DNA of 6,602 nt. Source: Acidobacteriaceae bacterium. GTDB taxonomy: Bacteria; Acidobacteriota; Terriglobia; Terriglobales; Acidobacteriaceae. The position numbers were made by a program, and so were the translations under genes. Numbering within the stretch: position 1 is the first letter of the stretch; every line of letters begins with the position of its first letter. Of this stretch, positions 1-5,650 are shown piece after piece. Location: NCBI GenBank assembly GCA_030049955.1, contig JASIJX010000398.1, forward strand, positions 1-6,602. Direction: 5' to 3'. The notes beneath the pieces were generated by a model, which worked only from the letters and a program-made list of their open reading frames with translations, was not told the DNA's origin and made no database searches.

Positions 1-930
1 GTGGCCGAGTACTCGAACGCCAGCCACTCTGGCCTCGTCAACCTCAAAACCTGTGACTGGGATCACGAAGTCTTCCGCGCGCTCGGTCTTTCCATCGAAG
101 CAGCCCCACCCATCGTTCCCGCCGGCACCATCCTTGGTCCTCTCAAGGGCCCGCTCACTGCGCTCGACGCCTTCCGCGACACCCGGATCATCGCGCCCGC
201 CAGCCATGACACGGCCAGCGCCATCGCCGGCATTCCCGCCGACATGAGCTCAGCCGCCTATCTCTGCGCCGGCACCTGGTCACTGGTCGGAACTCTCGCA
301 ACCGAGCCTGTCGCCACGCGCGAAGCACTCGACGCCCGCTACACCAATCTCGGCTCCGCTACAGGGCGCCGTCTGTTCCACACCCTCGTCAACGGCATGT
401 GGCTCATCAAGCAGTGCATGGATGGCTGGGCCGCGCAGGGGCGTCCTTGGTCAATCGAAGACGTTGTCCAAAAAGCCGCTGCATGCCGTTCTGCTGCGGG
501 GATCATCGATGTCGACGCCGAGCCGCTCATGCTCGAGCTCGAAATGCCGCAGCGCATCAATCACGAGCTCACGCGCGCCGGATTCGCGCCCATCCCCGAC
601 ACCCCCGGCAACGAGCCGCTCTTTGCCCGCGTCATCTTCGAGAGCCTCGCCGCGCGCTACGGCTCAGCCATTTCCAGCCTTGAGCGCATGCTCGGACGCA
701 AGCTCACCCGCATCCACATGCTGGGCGGCGCCAACCGCAACCGCCTGCTTGTTGAGCTGACCGAAAAGCAAACCGGCCTGCCGGTGGAGATCGGCGAAAC
801 CGAAAGCTCCACCATCGGCAATCTCGCTGTGCAACTCGCCGCCAGCGAATCAGATGGAGCTCCGGTAAGCGCAGCGGCCGTCCGCGCCTGGGCCGCGCGG
901 CTCTGCCAGCCAGCCGGCCAGCCGGTCTAA
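1..930 (+). CDS. rhaB: Rhamnulokinase, C-terminal part (5'-truncated by the window edge)
   Basis: Rhamnulokinase phosphorylates L-rhamnulose to L-rhamnulose 1-phosphate with ATP, in the cytoplasm, during L-rhamnose breakdown. The visible 309 codons hold the end of the N-terminal FGGY domain and the complete C-terminal FGGY domain; full-length RhaB is about 490 residues, so roughly a third is missing. In visible numbering, ASHDTASA lies at 67-74. Its aspartate (70) matches the catalytic base of FGGY kinases. GTWSLVG follows at 91-97, and the nucleotide-site segment HMLGGANRNRLL at 239-250 precedes the ESSTIGN motif at 268-274. The DWDHEVFRALGL stretch near residue 19 is also typical of the family. 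The GTG at position 1 is almost certainly an internal valine, since homologous sequence should continue upstream. The gene ends with TAA at 928-930. No other rhamnose gene is visible downstream. I am confident of the FGGY kinase call and slightly less of the rhamnulose specificity. Confidence 0.88.
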   Translation: MAEYSNASHSGLVNLKTCDWDHEVFRALGLSIEAAPPIVPAGTILGPLKGPLTALDAFRDTRIIAPASHDTASAIAGIPADMSSAAYLCAGTWSLVGTLATEPVATREALDARYTNLGSATGRRLFHTLVNGMWLIKQCMDGWAAQGRPWSIEDVVQKAAACRSAAGIIDVDAEPLMLELEMPQRINHELTRAGFAPIPDTPGNEPLFARVIFESLAARYGSAISSLERMLGRKLTRIHMLGGANRNRLLVELTEKQTGLPVEIGETESSTIGNLAVQLAASESDGAPVSAAAVRAWAARLCQPAGQPV

Positions 931-971
931 ACCTGCACATCTATCCGTTCTGCACCCGCATCAAACCTGCA
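929..971. repeat. Short direct repeat AAACCTGCA flanking the rhaB stop region
   Basis: The 9-mer AAACCTGCA occurs at 929-937, overlapping the rhaB stop codon, and again at 963-971, giving a 34-nt period. It may be a chance repeat or the trace of a small duplication. No function can be assigned. The rest of the gap before the next gene shows no convincing promoter: GTGACA at 978-983 resembles a -35 box but has no good -10 at the proper distance. Confidence 0.3.
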
Positions 972-1046
972 AGGTCCGTGACAGCGGTTTCGCTTCTGCT
1001 CCATTCCGAGGCGGTCGAGACCCGGGCAGCCAAGAATCGAGACGCT

Positions 1047-1095
1047 CGAGCGGCTTTTCTCCGGGCAACAAAGCCTTGGCAGAAAAGATCGCTCG
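1047..1095 (+). promoter_or_regulatory. Possible structured leader (imperfect hairpin) upstream of the metallothionein-like gene
   Basis: The arm CGAGCG (1047-1052) plus CTTTTCT (1054-1060) is complementary to AGAAAAG (1081-1087) plus CGCTCG (1090-1095). The single G1053 faces A1088-T1089 as a small internal loop. That gives 13 paired bases around a 20-nt loop at 1061-1080. The loop itself can form a short GGC/GCC pairing. The structure ends about 47 nt before the ATG at 1143 and does not cover the ribosome binding site. It could be an mRNA stability or attenuation element, or a terminator-like remnant of the rhaB unit, although no T-tract follows it. Chance is also possible. Confidence 0.3.
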
Positions 1096-1128
1096 GCGTC
1101 GAGGGCGCAACCGCCCGCATCGGCCCGC

Positions 1129-1136
1129 AAGGAGAG
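1129..1136 (+). promoter_or_regulatory. Strong ribosome binding site deciding the metallothionein start
   Basis: AAGGAGAG lies 6 nt before the ATG at 1143 and is close to the ideal Shine-Dalgarno sequence. It argues that translation begins at 1143 and not at the in-frame GTG at 978, which would add 55 unrelated residues. Confidence 0.8.
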
Positions 1137-1142
1137 AAGATC

Positions 1143-1346
1143 ATGGCTACCAAACCTCCTAAAAAATGCGCCAATCCGGCATGCGACTGCATTCCCGCCG
1201 ATGGCTCCAAGTACTGTGGTGCTCACTGCGAGGGCGCCGGCGGAGCCACCGAGTTGGTCTGCCGTTGCGGCCATCCCGGCTGCAGCGGCGAGGAAATCAC
1301 CGCTCCGCTAAGTCCGAACGTTGCCTCCGCGCACCCGCCAGCGTGA
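1143..1346 (+). CDS. Small cysteine-rich metallothionein-like protein
   Basis: This is a 67-residue cytoplasmic protein with eight cysteines (9, 14, 16, 25, 29, 40, 42, 47) and histidines at 28, 44 and 64. The cysteine-rich part spans residues 9-47. CANPACDC at 9-16 parallels the CxCxxCxC start of cyanobacterial SmtA-type metallothioneins. YCGAHC at 24-29 parallels the central Cys-x3-Cys of their zinc-finger-like core. CGHPGC at 42-47 matches the conserved CGHxGC segment. Such proteins bind Zn(II), Cd(II) or Cu(I) through thiolate clusters and buffer or sequester metal. Compared with SmtA it lacks the second N-terminal cysteine and the final Cys-x-Cys, but gains Cys40. Residues 48-67 form a Pro/Ala/Ser tail without cysteines. 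The ribosome binding site is excellent. No metal sensor (ArsR/SmtB) gene is visible nearby. Metal binding is inferred from cysteine spacing; the actual metal is unknown. Confidence 0.8.
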   Translation: MATKPPKKCANPACDCIPADGSKYCGAHCEGAGGATELVCRCGHPGCSGEEITAPLSPNVASAHPPA

Positions 1347-1353
1347 ACTGCCC

Positions 1354-1409
1354 GTGCACCACCGTGGCCCCGCTCGTTCTTTGCCCGTAGGGTGGTGCAC
1401 CCCGCACCA
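1354..1409. repeat. Inverted repeat downstream of the metallothionein-like gene, with an alternative hairpin
   Basis: GTGCACCACC (1354-1363) and GGTGGTGCAC (1391-1400) form a perfect 10-bp inverted repeat with a 27-nt loop, starting 8 nt after the metallothionein stop codon. The right arm contains TGGTGC (1393-1398), which can instead pair with GCACCA (1404-1409) across a 5-nt loop, so two hairpins are mutually exclusive. The position suits a transcript end or 3' stabiliser. No T-tract follows either stem, so it is not a typical intrinsic terminator. It also resembles the GGTG/CACC-rich intergenic palindromes I associate with acidobacterial genomes, which is a recollection and not a search result. 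Confidence 0.5.
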
Positions 1410-1498
1410 ACCCACGCGCTATCTTCATGCTGCCGCAAGCGCAAATCCGGCCCCCGTCCCGCATCGTGCCCCCCTGACAATTTCCCGCATCTTACCCC

Positions 1499-1527
1499 TT
1501 GCGGTTCGAAGTCAGAGTGACTATGAT
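1499..1527 (+). promoter_or_regulatory. Candidate sigma-70-type promoter for the exported-protein pair
   Basis: TTGCGG (1499-1504) as a -35 box and TATGAT (1522-1527, five of six consensus bases) as a -10 box are separated by 17 nt. They lie about 45 nt before the ATG at 1572. The -10 box is good and the -35 box is weak. Inverted repeats overlap it: GTCA-GAG-TGAC at 1511-1521, and GTGAC (1517-1521) with GTCAC (1532-1536), which bracket the -10 box and could be an operator. This is a prediction from sequence only. Confidence 0.4.
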
Positions 1528-1571
1528 TGCTGTCACGCCTAAGTCGGAACCGCATCAAGAGGAGAATCCTT

Positions 1572-2030
1572 ATGCGGACTCAGGTTCGGGTCACCGCACT
1601 CTTGGCACTGTGCATTACCTTGGTTCCCGTGTGCGCGTATTCCTCCGACAATAAAGTCCCCGACGAACAGAGCATCGCGGCTCTCGAAGCCAAGGCCAAC
1701 CAGGCTCAGCCGCGCGAGCAACCCTTTCTCTACGCCGAGCTCGTTCACCAGATGACCGAGTTGAGCGTCCACCAGTACGCGGCCGGCAACGTGGCCAAGG
1801 CAATGGGTCTGCTGCAGCGCATTCAGGCCCTGGCCGCCAAGATTCACCTTTCGCTGGCCACCAACGACAAGCGGCTCAAGAACGCCGAAATCCTGCTCAG
1901 CAACACCGCCTTCCGGCTCAATGAAATGCTGAAAGCGAGCGACTTCGAAGACCGCCAGGTGGTGAAGCAAACCCTCGCCAAGGTCAACGACGCCCAGGAC
2001 GAGGCCATGATGACAGTCTTCCAGAAGTAG
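1572..2030 (+). CDS. Exported helical protein of unknown function (first of a pair)
   Basis: I do not recognise a characterised family. The 152-residue product begins with a signal peptide: basic MRTQVR, a hydrophobic core at about 8-20, and a probable signal peptidase I site after Ala22 (Val-Cys-Ala). Cys21 is not in a lipobox, so a lipoprotein is unlikely. The mature part is charged and glutamine-rich with almost no aromatic residues. It looks entirely alpha-helical, with helices at about 34-47, 51-71, 73-94, 97-122 and 126-150. The start at 1572 is supported by AAGAGGAGAA at 1557-1566. An in-frame upstream ATG at 1527 lacks a comparable site and would put a basic extension before the signal peptide. 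The next gene begins 25 nt after the stop and also encodes an exported helical protein, so the two are probably co-transcribed. It looks like uncharacterised periplasmic proteins I associate with Acidobacteriota; this was not verified. Confidence 0.75.
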   Translation: MRTQVRVTALLALCITLVPVCAYSSDNKVPDEQSIAALEAKANQAQPREQPFLYAELVHQMTELSVHQYAAGNVAKAMGLLQRIQALAAKIHLSLATNDKRLKNAEILLSNTAFRLNEMLKASDFEDRQVVKQTLAKVNDAQDEAMMTVFQK

Positions 2031-2041
2031 CGCCATCGCCA

Positions 2042-2056
2042 ATCGGAGCATCGGAG
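2042..2056 (+). repeat. Tandem ATCGGAG repeat carrying the ribosome binding site of the second exported-protein gene
   Basis: ATCGGAG occurs at 2042-2048 and again at 2050-2056. The first copy places CGGAG 7 nt before the GTG at 2056 and is the likely Shine-Dalgarno sequence. The second copy runs into the start codon itself. This supports a GTG start, because no other plausible start codon precedes the hydrophobic signal segment. Confidence 0.45.
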
Positions 2057-2631
2057 TGGCCCGAGCAAAAGTCGGTGTTGGATCTCGTCCTTCGGCCTGG
2101 CTGCCGGCCTGGCTCGCGTTTACCACTCTGGTGCTCCTCTGCGCCGCGTCCACTCTCCGTGCCCAGCGCGACCAGCGCGATCCTTTGACCGAAGCGCAAC
2201 AGGAGCAGATCGCCGAAGCCGGCATCGATCCGAACGCGCGCATCGCCCTCTACGCCAAGTTCACCAACGAGCACGCGCAAACCATCGAAGGCCTGGGCAA
2301 GCGGCACGAAGCCGGCCGCGGACGCCGGATCGACGGCGAGCTCCAGGACTTTGCCGCGCTCGTCGACGAGCTGGCCTCGAATCTGGACGAGTACGGCGAC
2401 CGAAAGGCCGACATGCGCAAGGCTCTCAAAGGTCTGGACGAGGATGTCCCCCGCTGGCAAGCCATCGTGCACGGCCTGCCCAACGATTTCGCATACGAGA
2501 CTTCGCGCAACGACGCCGGCGACGCCCTCAACGATCTCGCCGACCAGACCAAGAAGCTGACCGCCGATCAGGAAGCCTACTTCAAGGAACACAAAAACGC
2601 CAAGGGTCAGGATCGAGAAGAACCGCAATAA
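2056..2631 (+). CDS. Exported helical protein of unknown function (second of a pair)
   Basis: I do not recognise a characterised family. The 191-residue product starts at GTG 2056. It has a long signal peptide: a basic and polar first 13 residues, a hydrophobic core at about 15-32, and a probable cleavage near Ala36 before QRDQRD. The mature protein is highly charged and predicted helical. It has a conserved-looking start (PLTEAQQEQIAEAGIDP, about 43-59), a helix with ALYAKFTNEHAQTIEGL (64-80), a central RIDGELQDFAALVDELASNL segment (91-110), a DRKADMRKALKGL helix (115-127), and a Lys/Glu-rich C-terminal tail. It contains no cysteine after the signal peptide and no catalytic motif that I can see. 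Its closeness to the upstream exported protein (25-nt gap, same strand, same architecture) suggests the two act together in the periplasm, perhaps as structural or binding partners. That is inference. Confidence 0.72.
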   Translation: MARAKVGVGSRPSAWLPAWLAFTTLVLLCAASTLRAQRDQRDPLTEAQQEQIAEAGIDPNARIALYAKFTNEHAQTIEGLGKRHEAGRGRRIDGELQDFAALVDELASNLDEYGDRKADMRKALKGLDEDVPRWQAIVHGLPNDFAYETSRNDAGDALNDLADQTKKLTADQEAYFKEHKNAKGQDREEPQ

Positions 2632-2636
2632 GCAGG

Positions 2637-2660
2637 GAGCGAGCGAGCCAGCAAGCAAGC
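2637..2660. repeat. Degenerate tetranucleotide tandem repeat (NAGC x6) between convergent genes
   Basis: Six consecutive NAGC units occur: GAGC three times, CAGC once, then AAGC twice. They sit directly after the stop of the second exported-protein gene and before the end of the convergent oxidoreductase gene. The 53-nt gap shows no strong terminator hairpin; only a short AAGAG-T-CTCTT repeat follows, with too small a loop for a stable stem. Confidence 0.45.
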
Positions 2661-2684
2661 CGAAGAGTCTCTTATTCCCCTGTT

Positions 2685-4292
2685 CTATTCCCTATTCTTG
2701 CTCTCTAGCTTCCTGTCCTTAAGCACGGCCATCGCCGCATTCCGCCCATTGATGCCGATCACGCTCCCGCCCGGATGCGTGCAAGCTCCGCACAGATATA
2801 CGCCCTGCATCGGCGTGCGCGCGTTCAGCCGGTCAGCCCACATGTAAGCCGGCAGACACTCGCCTTGAAAGATATGCCCGCCCGTCAGCCCCACCTTCCG
2901 CTCGATGTCCGGCGGCCCCAGCACCTGCGCGTCCACCACGGCCGCGTCGATATTGGAGCAGAACCGCGCCAGCGACCGCGTCGTAAGAGTGCGCACTTCG
3001 TCCCTTCGCTCATCCCAGCTTCCGCGCGCAAACCGGTACGGCACATACTGGGCAAAGACGCTCATCGTGTGCAGCCCATCCAGCGCAACAGACCGGTCGT
3101 GCACGCTCTGGAAGTAAATCTCGCACCACAGATGTTCGGGCAGCTCGCCGCGCCGCGCCGCAGAGTAGGCCGCCTTCCACTCATCTTTCGTCAGCGGCGT
3201 GTTGATCTGCCCATAATGGTGCGGCTGGTTCGTTCCCGGCCGCGCCGTAAAATCCGGCAGCTCGCGCAGCAGAACATTCAGCTTCACCGTGCAACCTTCG
3301 ATCGGGATCCGCTCCACCTGCCTGCGCCACTCCGCATCGGCTGCCGCGCCCAGCAGCCGCAGCGTCACTCGCGGATCGGTATTCGAAACCACGCGAGCCG
3401 CGCGAATTTGCTCGCCCGATTCCAGCACCACGCCCTCGCCAGGCACGATCTGCGCCACCGGAACGCCCGCCGCCACCACTGCTCCCGCGTCGCGCGCCGC
3501 ATCGCAAATATAGAACGACACCATTCCCATGCCGCCGCGCACATAGCCCCACATCCCCGGCATGCCGCCCAGCCGGCCCGACGCATGATGAAATCGAATC
3601 GACGCCGTCCCCGCATCGAACGGGCTCGCATTCGTCCCAATCACGCCCTGCCCCAGATACGCAATCTGCAGCCGCTCATCGAGCAGGTAGCGCTCGACAA
3701 ATTCGGCCATCGACCACTCAAACAACAGCGACCGCGCCTCATCGTCCGCACCTAATCTTTCTTCAATCTGCTCCCGGGTCGCCGCCTCGCCAATCCAGAT
3801 ATCGCCAGCGCCTTCCGGCCGCAGCGCGTCGCGCAGCCGCCGAATCACATCGTTCATCGCCCGCCAGCCATCCACATCGCCGGGCGCAAGCCGCCGCACC
3901 TCGTCAGCACAGCGCGCGTCATCATCCCATAGCTGCACGCTCGAACCATCGAGAAACGGAACAAAAAGTCCATTCACCGCCGGCGTCCAGTTGAAGCCGC
4001 GCCGCGGCAGCTCCAGCTCTTCAATCACCAACGGGTGCAGCAGTCCGGCCAGATACGCGCACGGCGACATGCGGACATTAGGAAATGGCTCCTCAATGGT
4101 GCACGCCCCGCCAATTCGCTCGCGGCTTTCAAACACCAGCACACGTTGCCCGACACGCGCCAGGTATGCCGCGCAAGCCAGGCCGTTGTGCCCTGCGCCC
4201 ACCACAATTACGTCCCACGTACGCGCCGCAAGCTCGCGCACAGGCGCGGGCAAGCCAATTTCGCCAAGGACCTGCGCTGCAGCCAGCTCCAT
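2685..4292 (-). CDS. FAD-dependent oxidoreductase, phytoene desaturase/PYROXD2-like
   Basis: This 535-residue flavoprotein belongs to the amine-oxidase/CrtI-like superfamily, whose members use FAD to dehydrogenate or isomerise hydrophobic substrates. The dinucleotide-binding fold begins at residue 26 with VIVVGAGHNGLACAAYL (GxGxxG at 32-37). The ribose-binding glutamate is at 55 (VLVFES), and RIGGAC follows at 59-64. An SNTDP motif at 303-307 is typical of CrtI relatives. The C-terminal FAD motif runs through VYLCGACTHPGGS (498-510), GINGRNAA (513-520). The length is normal for the family. The combination of GAGHNG with the THPGG motif fits the PYROXD2 branch better than true carotenoid desaturases, and no carotenoid genes are nearby. 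The ATG at 4290-4292 has only a weak upstream GTAGGG, so the start could be a few codons further in. The residues before the FAD fold form a short non-conserved extension. The substrate is unknown. The gene is divergent from the histidine kinase. Confidence 0.88.
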   Translation of the reverse strand: MELAAAQVLGEIGLPAPVRELAARTWDVIVVGAGHNGLACAAYLARVGQRVLVFESRERIGGACTIEEPFPNVRMSPCAYLAGLLHPLVIEELELPRRGFNWTPAVNGLFVPFLDGSSVQLWDDDARCADEVRRLAPGDVDGWRAMNDVIRRLRDALRPEGAGDIWIGEAATREQIEERLGADDEARSLLFEWSMAEFVERYLLDERLQIAYLGQGVIGTNASPFDAGTASIRFHHASGRLGGMPGMWGYVRGGMGMVSFYICDAARDAGAVVAAGVPVAQIVPGEGVVLESGEQIRAARVVSNTDPRVTLRLLGAAADAEWRRQVERIPIEGCTVKLNVLLRELPDFTARPGTNQPHHYGQINTPLTKDEWKAAYSAARRGELPEHLWCEIYFQSVHDRSVALDGLHTMSVFAQYVPYRFARGSWDERRDEVRTLTTRSLARFCSNIDAAVVDAQVLGPPDIERKVGLTGGHIFQGECLPAYMWADRLNARTPMQGVYLCGACTHPGGSVIGINGRNAAMAVLKDRKLESKNRE

Positions 4293-4358
4293 CGGTTCTA
4301 CCCTACCATCCGCATCCAGCGTCGGCCCGACACTTCGGTATAAGAAAGTCCAGGCGCC

Positions 4359-4374
4359 ATGGTCTGTAGACCAT
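4359..4374. promoter_or_regulatory. 16-nt palindrome, possible operator, between divergent genes
   Basis: ATGGTCT-GT-AGACCAT has perfect 7-bp arms around a 2-nt centre, a geometry typical of dimeric repressor sites. It lies 67 nt upstream of the oxidoreductase start and 85 nt upstream of the kinase start, so it could act on either gene. No regulator gene is visible in the window and no confident promoter box was found on either strand. Confidence 0.4.
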
Positions 4375-4415
4375 TTCGGCGTCCGCGAGCATCCTACGTT
4401 AAGCGGACGCCGAAA
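4374..4415. repeat. Perfect 13-bp inverted repeat (strong hairpin) upstream of the histidine kinase gene
   Basis: TTTCGGCGTCCGC (4374-4386) and GCGGACGCCGAAA (4403-4415) are exact reverse complements separated by a 16-nt loop. No T-tract follows on either strand, so it is not an ordinary intrinsic terminator. The 3' arm ends 20 nt before the kinase's GGAAGGA site. It could be a leader hairpin of the kinase mRNA, a protein-binding site, or a dispersed REP-like palindrome. I saw no second copy in the window. Confidence 0.6.
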
Positions 4416-4453
4416 AGCCCTTCATACGGCCTGCGGAAGGAAAATCCTGTGCA

Positions 4454-5635
4454 TTGTGGGCCGGCGCCGACTGTTCCATGGCTAAATGGCTTTCCCCACG
4501 CGAGTTCCTGTCTTGGATGAAGAATCACATCTGTCCCGTGTTCCTGCGCTCTGAAATCAATACCCAGGTACGCCAGAGTGAGGCGCAGTTAAGCGCCCTC
4601 GTCGCAGCCACCTCCGACTACATCTACGAGATGAACCCGGATTGGAGTGTAGCGCGTCGTCTTGAGGGCCGGAAAACACTTGTCGGAGATGCAAAAATAG
4701 TTACCCCCGATCCAGACTGGCTGGATCGCTACATTCCCGCTGAAGAACAGCCATCTATGATCGCGGCCATTGAGCATGCCATCCGCACAAAGTCCAACTT
4801 CGAGCTTGAGCTCCGGGCTCGGCGCTTCGACGGTTCAATCGGCTGGATTCTCTCACGCGCGGTTCCGATGCTCGATGAGAATGGACAGATTGTGAAGTGG
4901 TTCGGCGCCATCATCGACACCACCGAGCGAAAGACAGCCGGAGAAGCCCTCTTGCGCAACGAGCGGCTAGCCTCGCTGGGGCGCATGGCTGCAACCATTT
5001 CCCATGAAATCAACAATCCGCTTGAAGCGCTTACGAACCTGCTGTTTCTGGCCGAACATACCGAGGGACTCCCCATGCAGGCTCGCGAGTACCTCGAAGA
5101 GGCCGACGCCGAGCTCGGACGCGTAGCTCACATCACGCGGCAGGCCCTCGGGTTTTATCGCGAGGCCGCCGCCCCCGGCGAGGTCAGCGTAGATGCGGTG
5201 CTCAACTCTGCGGTCGATCTGGTAAAGCGCAAAATCGCAGACAAGCACATCACCGTCGACAAGCAGTTCCGCGCCCACCCCGAAATCATGGGGATTGGCG
5301 GAGAATTGCGCCAGGTCTTTTCCAATTTGCTGGTGAACAGCGTCGATGCCGTCGGCGAAGAAGGCACCATCAAGATGCGCGTCTCCCGCGGCTTGAACCG
5401 AGCCGGCCGTCGTTCGGTGCGCGTCACCGTCGCCGACAACGGCAGCGGCGTCCCTCTGGCATCCCGCGAACACATCTTCGAGCCTCTGTACACCACCAAA
5501 GGCGTCGTGGGCACCGGCCTGGGCCTCTGGGTCGCCCGGCAGATCGTTGAAAAGCACGGCGGCAAAATTCAGATGCGGTCTTCCGTGCGCGGGCCGCGGC
5601 ACGGATCGACGTTCAGCGTCCTGCTCCCGGCCTGA
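4454..5635 (+). CDS. Soluble PAS-domain sensor histidine kinase
   Basis: This protein senses a signal through a PAS domain, autophosphorylates a histidine, and passes the phosphate to a response regulator. In numbering from the TTG at 4454 (393 residues), a short coiled segment lies at 33-50 and a PAS fold at about 45-160, ending in GAIIDTTERK. The HisKA dimerisation helix at 167-200 contains TISHEINNP, with phospho-acceptor His184. The ATPase domain shows an N-box with Asn291, Asn295 and Asp298, a DNGSGV G1 box at 328-333, an F-box-like FEPLYTTKG at 342-350, and GTGLGL at 353-358. All catalytic motifs are intact. There is no transmembrane segment, so it is cytoplasmic. GGAAGGA at 4435-4441 lies 12 nt before the TTG, a rather long spacing. 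ATG 4478, eight codons further in, has no ribosome binding site but is an equally possible start. No response regulator is adjacent, so it is an orphan kinase here. The signal is unknown. Confidence 0.9.
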   Translation: MWAGADCSMAKWLSPREFLSWMKNHICPVFLRSEINTQVRQSEAQLSALVAATSDYIYEMNPDWSVARRLEGRKTLVGDAKIVTPDPDWLDRYIPAEEQPSMIAAIEHAIRTKSNFELELRARRFDGSIGWILSRAVPMLDENGQIVKWFGAIIDTTERKTAGEALLRNERLASLGRMAATISHEINNPLEALTNLLFLAEHTEGLPMQAREYLEEADAELGRVAHITRQALGFYREAAAPGEVSVDAVLNSAVDLVKRKIADKHITVDKQFRAHPEIMGIGGELRQVFSNLLVNSVDAVGEEGTIKMRVSRGLNRAGRRSVRVTVADNGSGVPLASREHIFEPLYTTKGVVGTGLGLWVARQIVEKHGGKIQMRSSVRGPRHGSTFSVLLPA

Positions 5636-5650
5636 TATCGCACGGTCCCA

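Noticed and set aside
1043..1052. CGCTCGAGCG palindrome followed by a short T run as a rhaB terminator
   Set aside because: A loopless 10-bp palindrome cannot form a stable hairpin, and the T run is only four bases after GC. The longer imperfect pairing at 1047-1095 explains the region better.
978..1142. A 55-codon N-terminal extension of the metallothionein from GTG 978
   Set aside because: The extension has no family resemblance and no ribosome binding site, while the ATG at 1143 has AAGGAGAG at ideal spacing.
1539..2243. A 234-codon minus-strand frame
   Set aside because: It overlaps both exported-protein genes in antisense, has no domain, and spans their intergenic junction.
1984..2658. 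A 224-codon minus-strand frame with a hydrophobic N-terminus
   Set aside because: It is antisense to the exported helical gene. The hydrophobic look comes from reverse-complemented Asp, Glu, Lys and Ala codons. The + strand gene has a signal peptide and a ribosome binding site.
2775..3755. A 326-codon open frame on the + strand
   Set aside because: It lies wholly opposite the well-supported FAD oxidoreductase, is extremely rich in Arg, His and Pro, and has no recognisable domain, as expected of an antisense shadow in GC-rich coding DNA.
5583..5604. CCGTGC...GCACGG inverted repeat near the kinase 3' end
   Set aside because: It lies inside conserved coding sequence of the ATPase domain and has no T-tract, so the complementarity is probably incidental.
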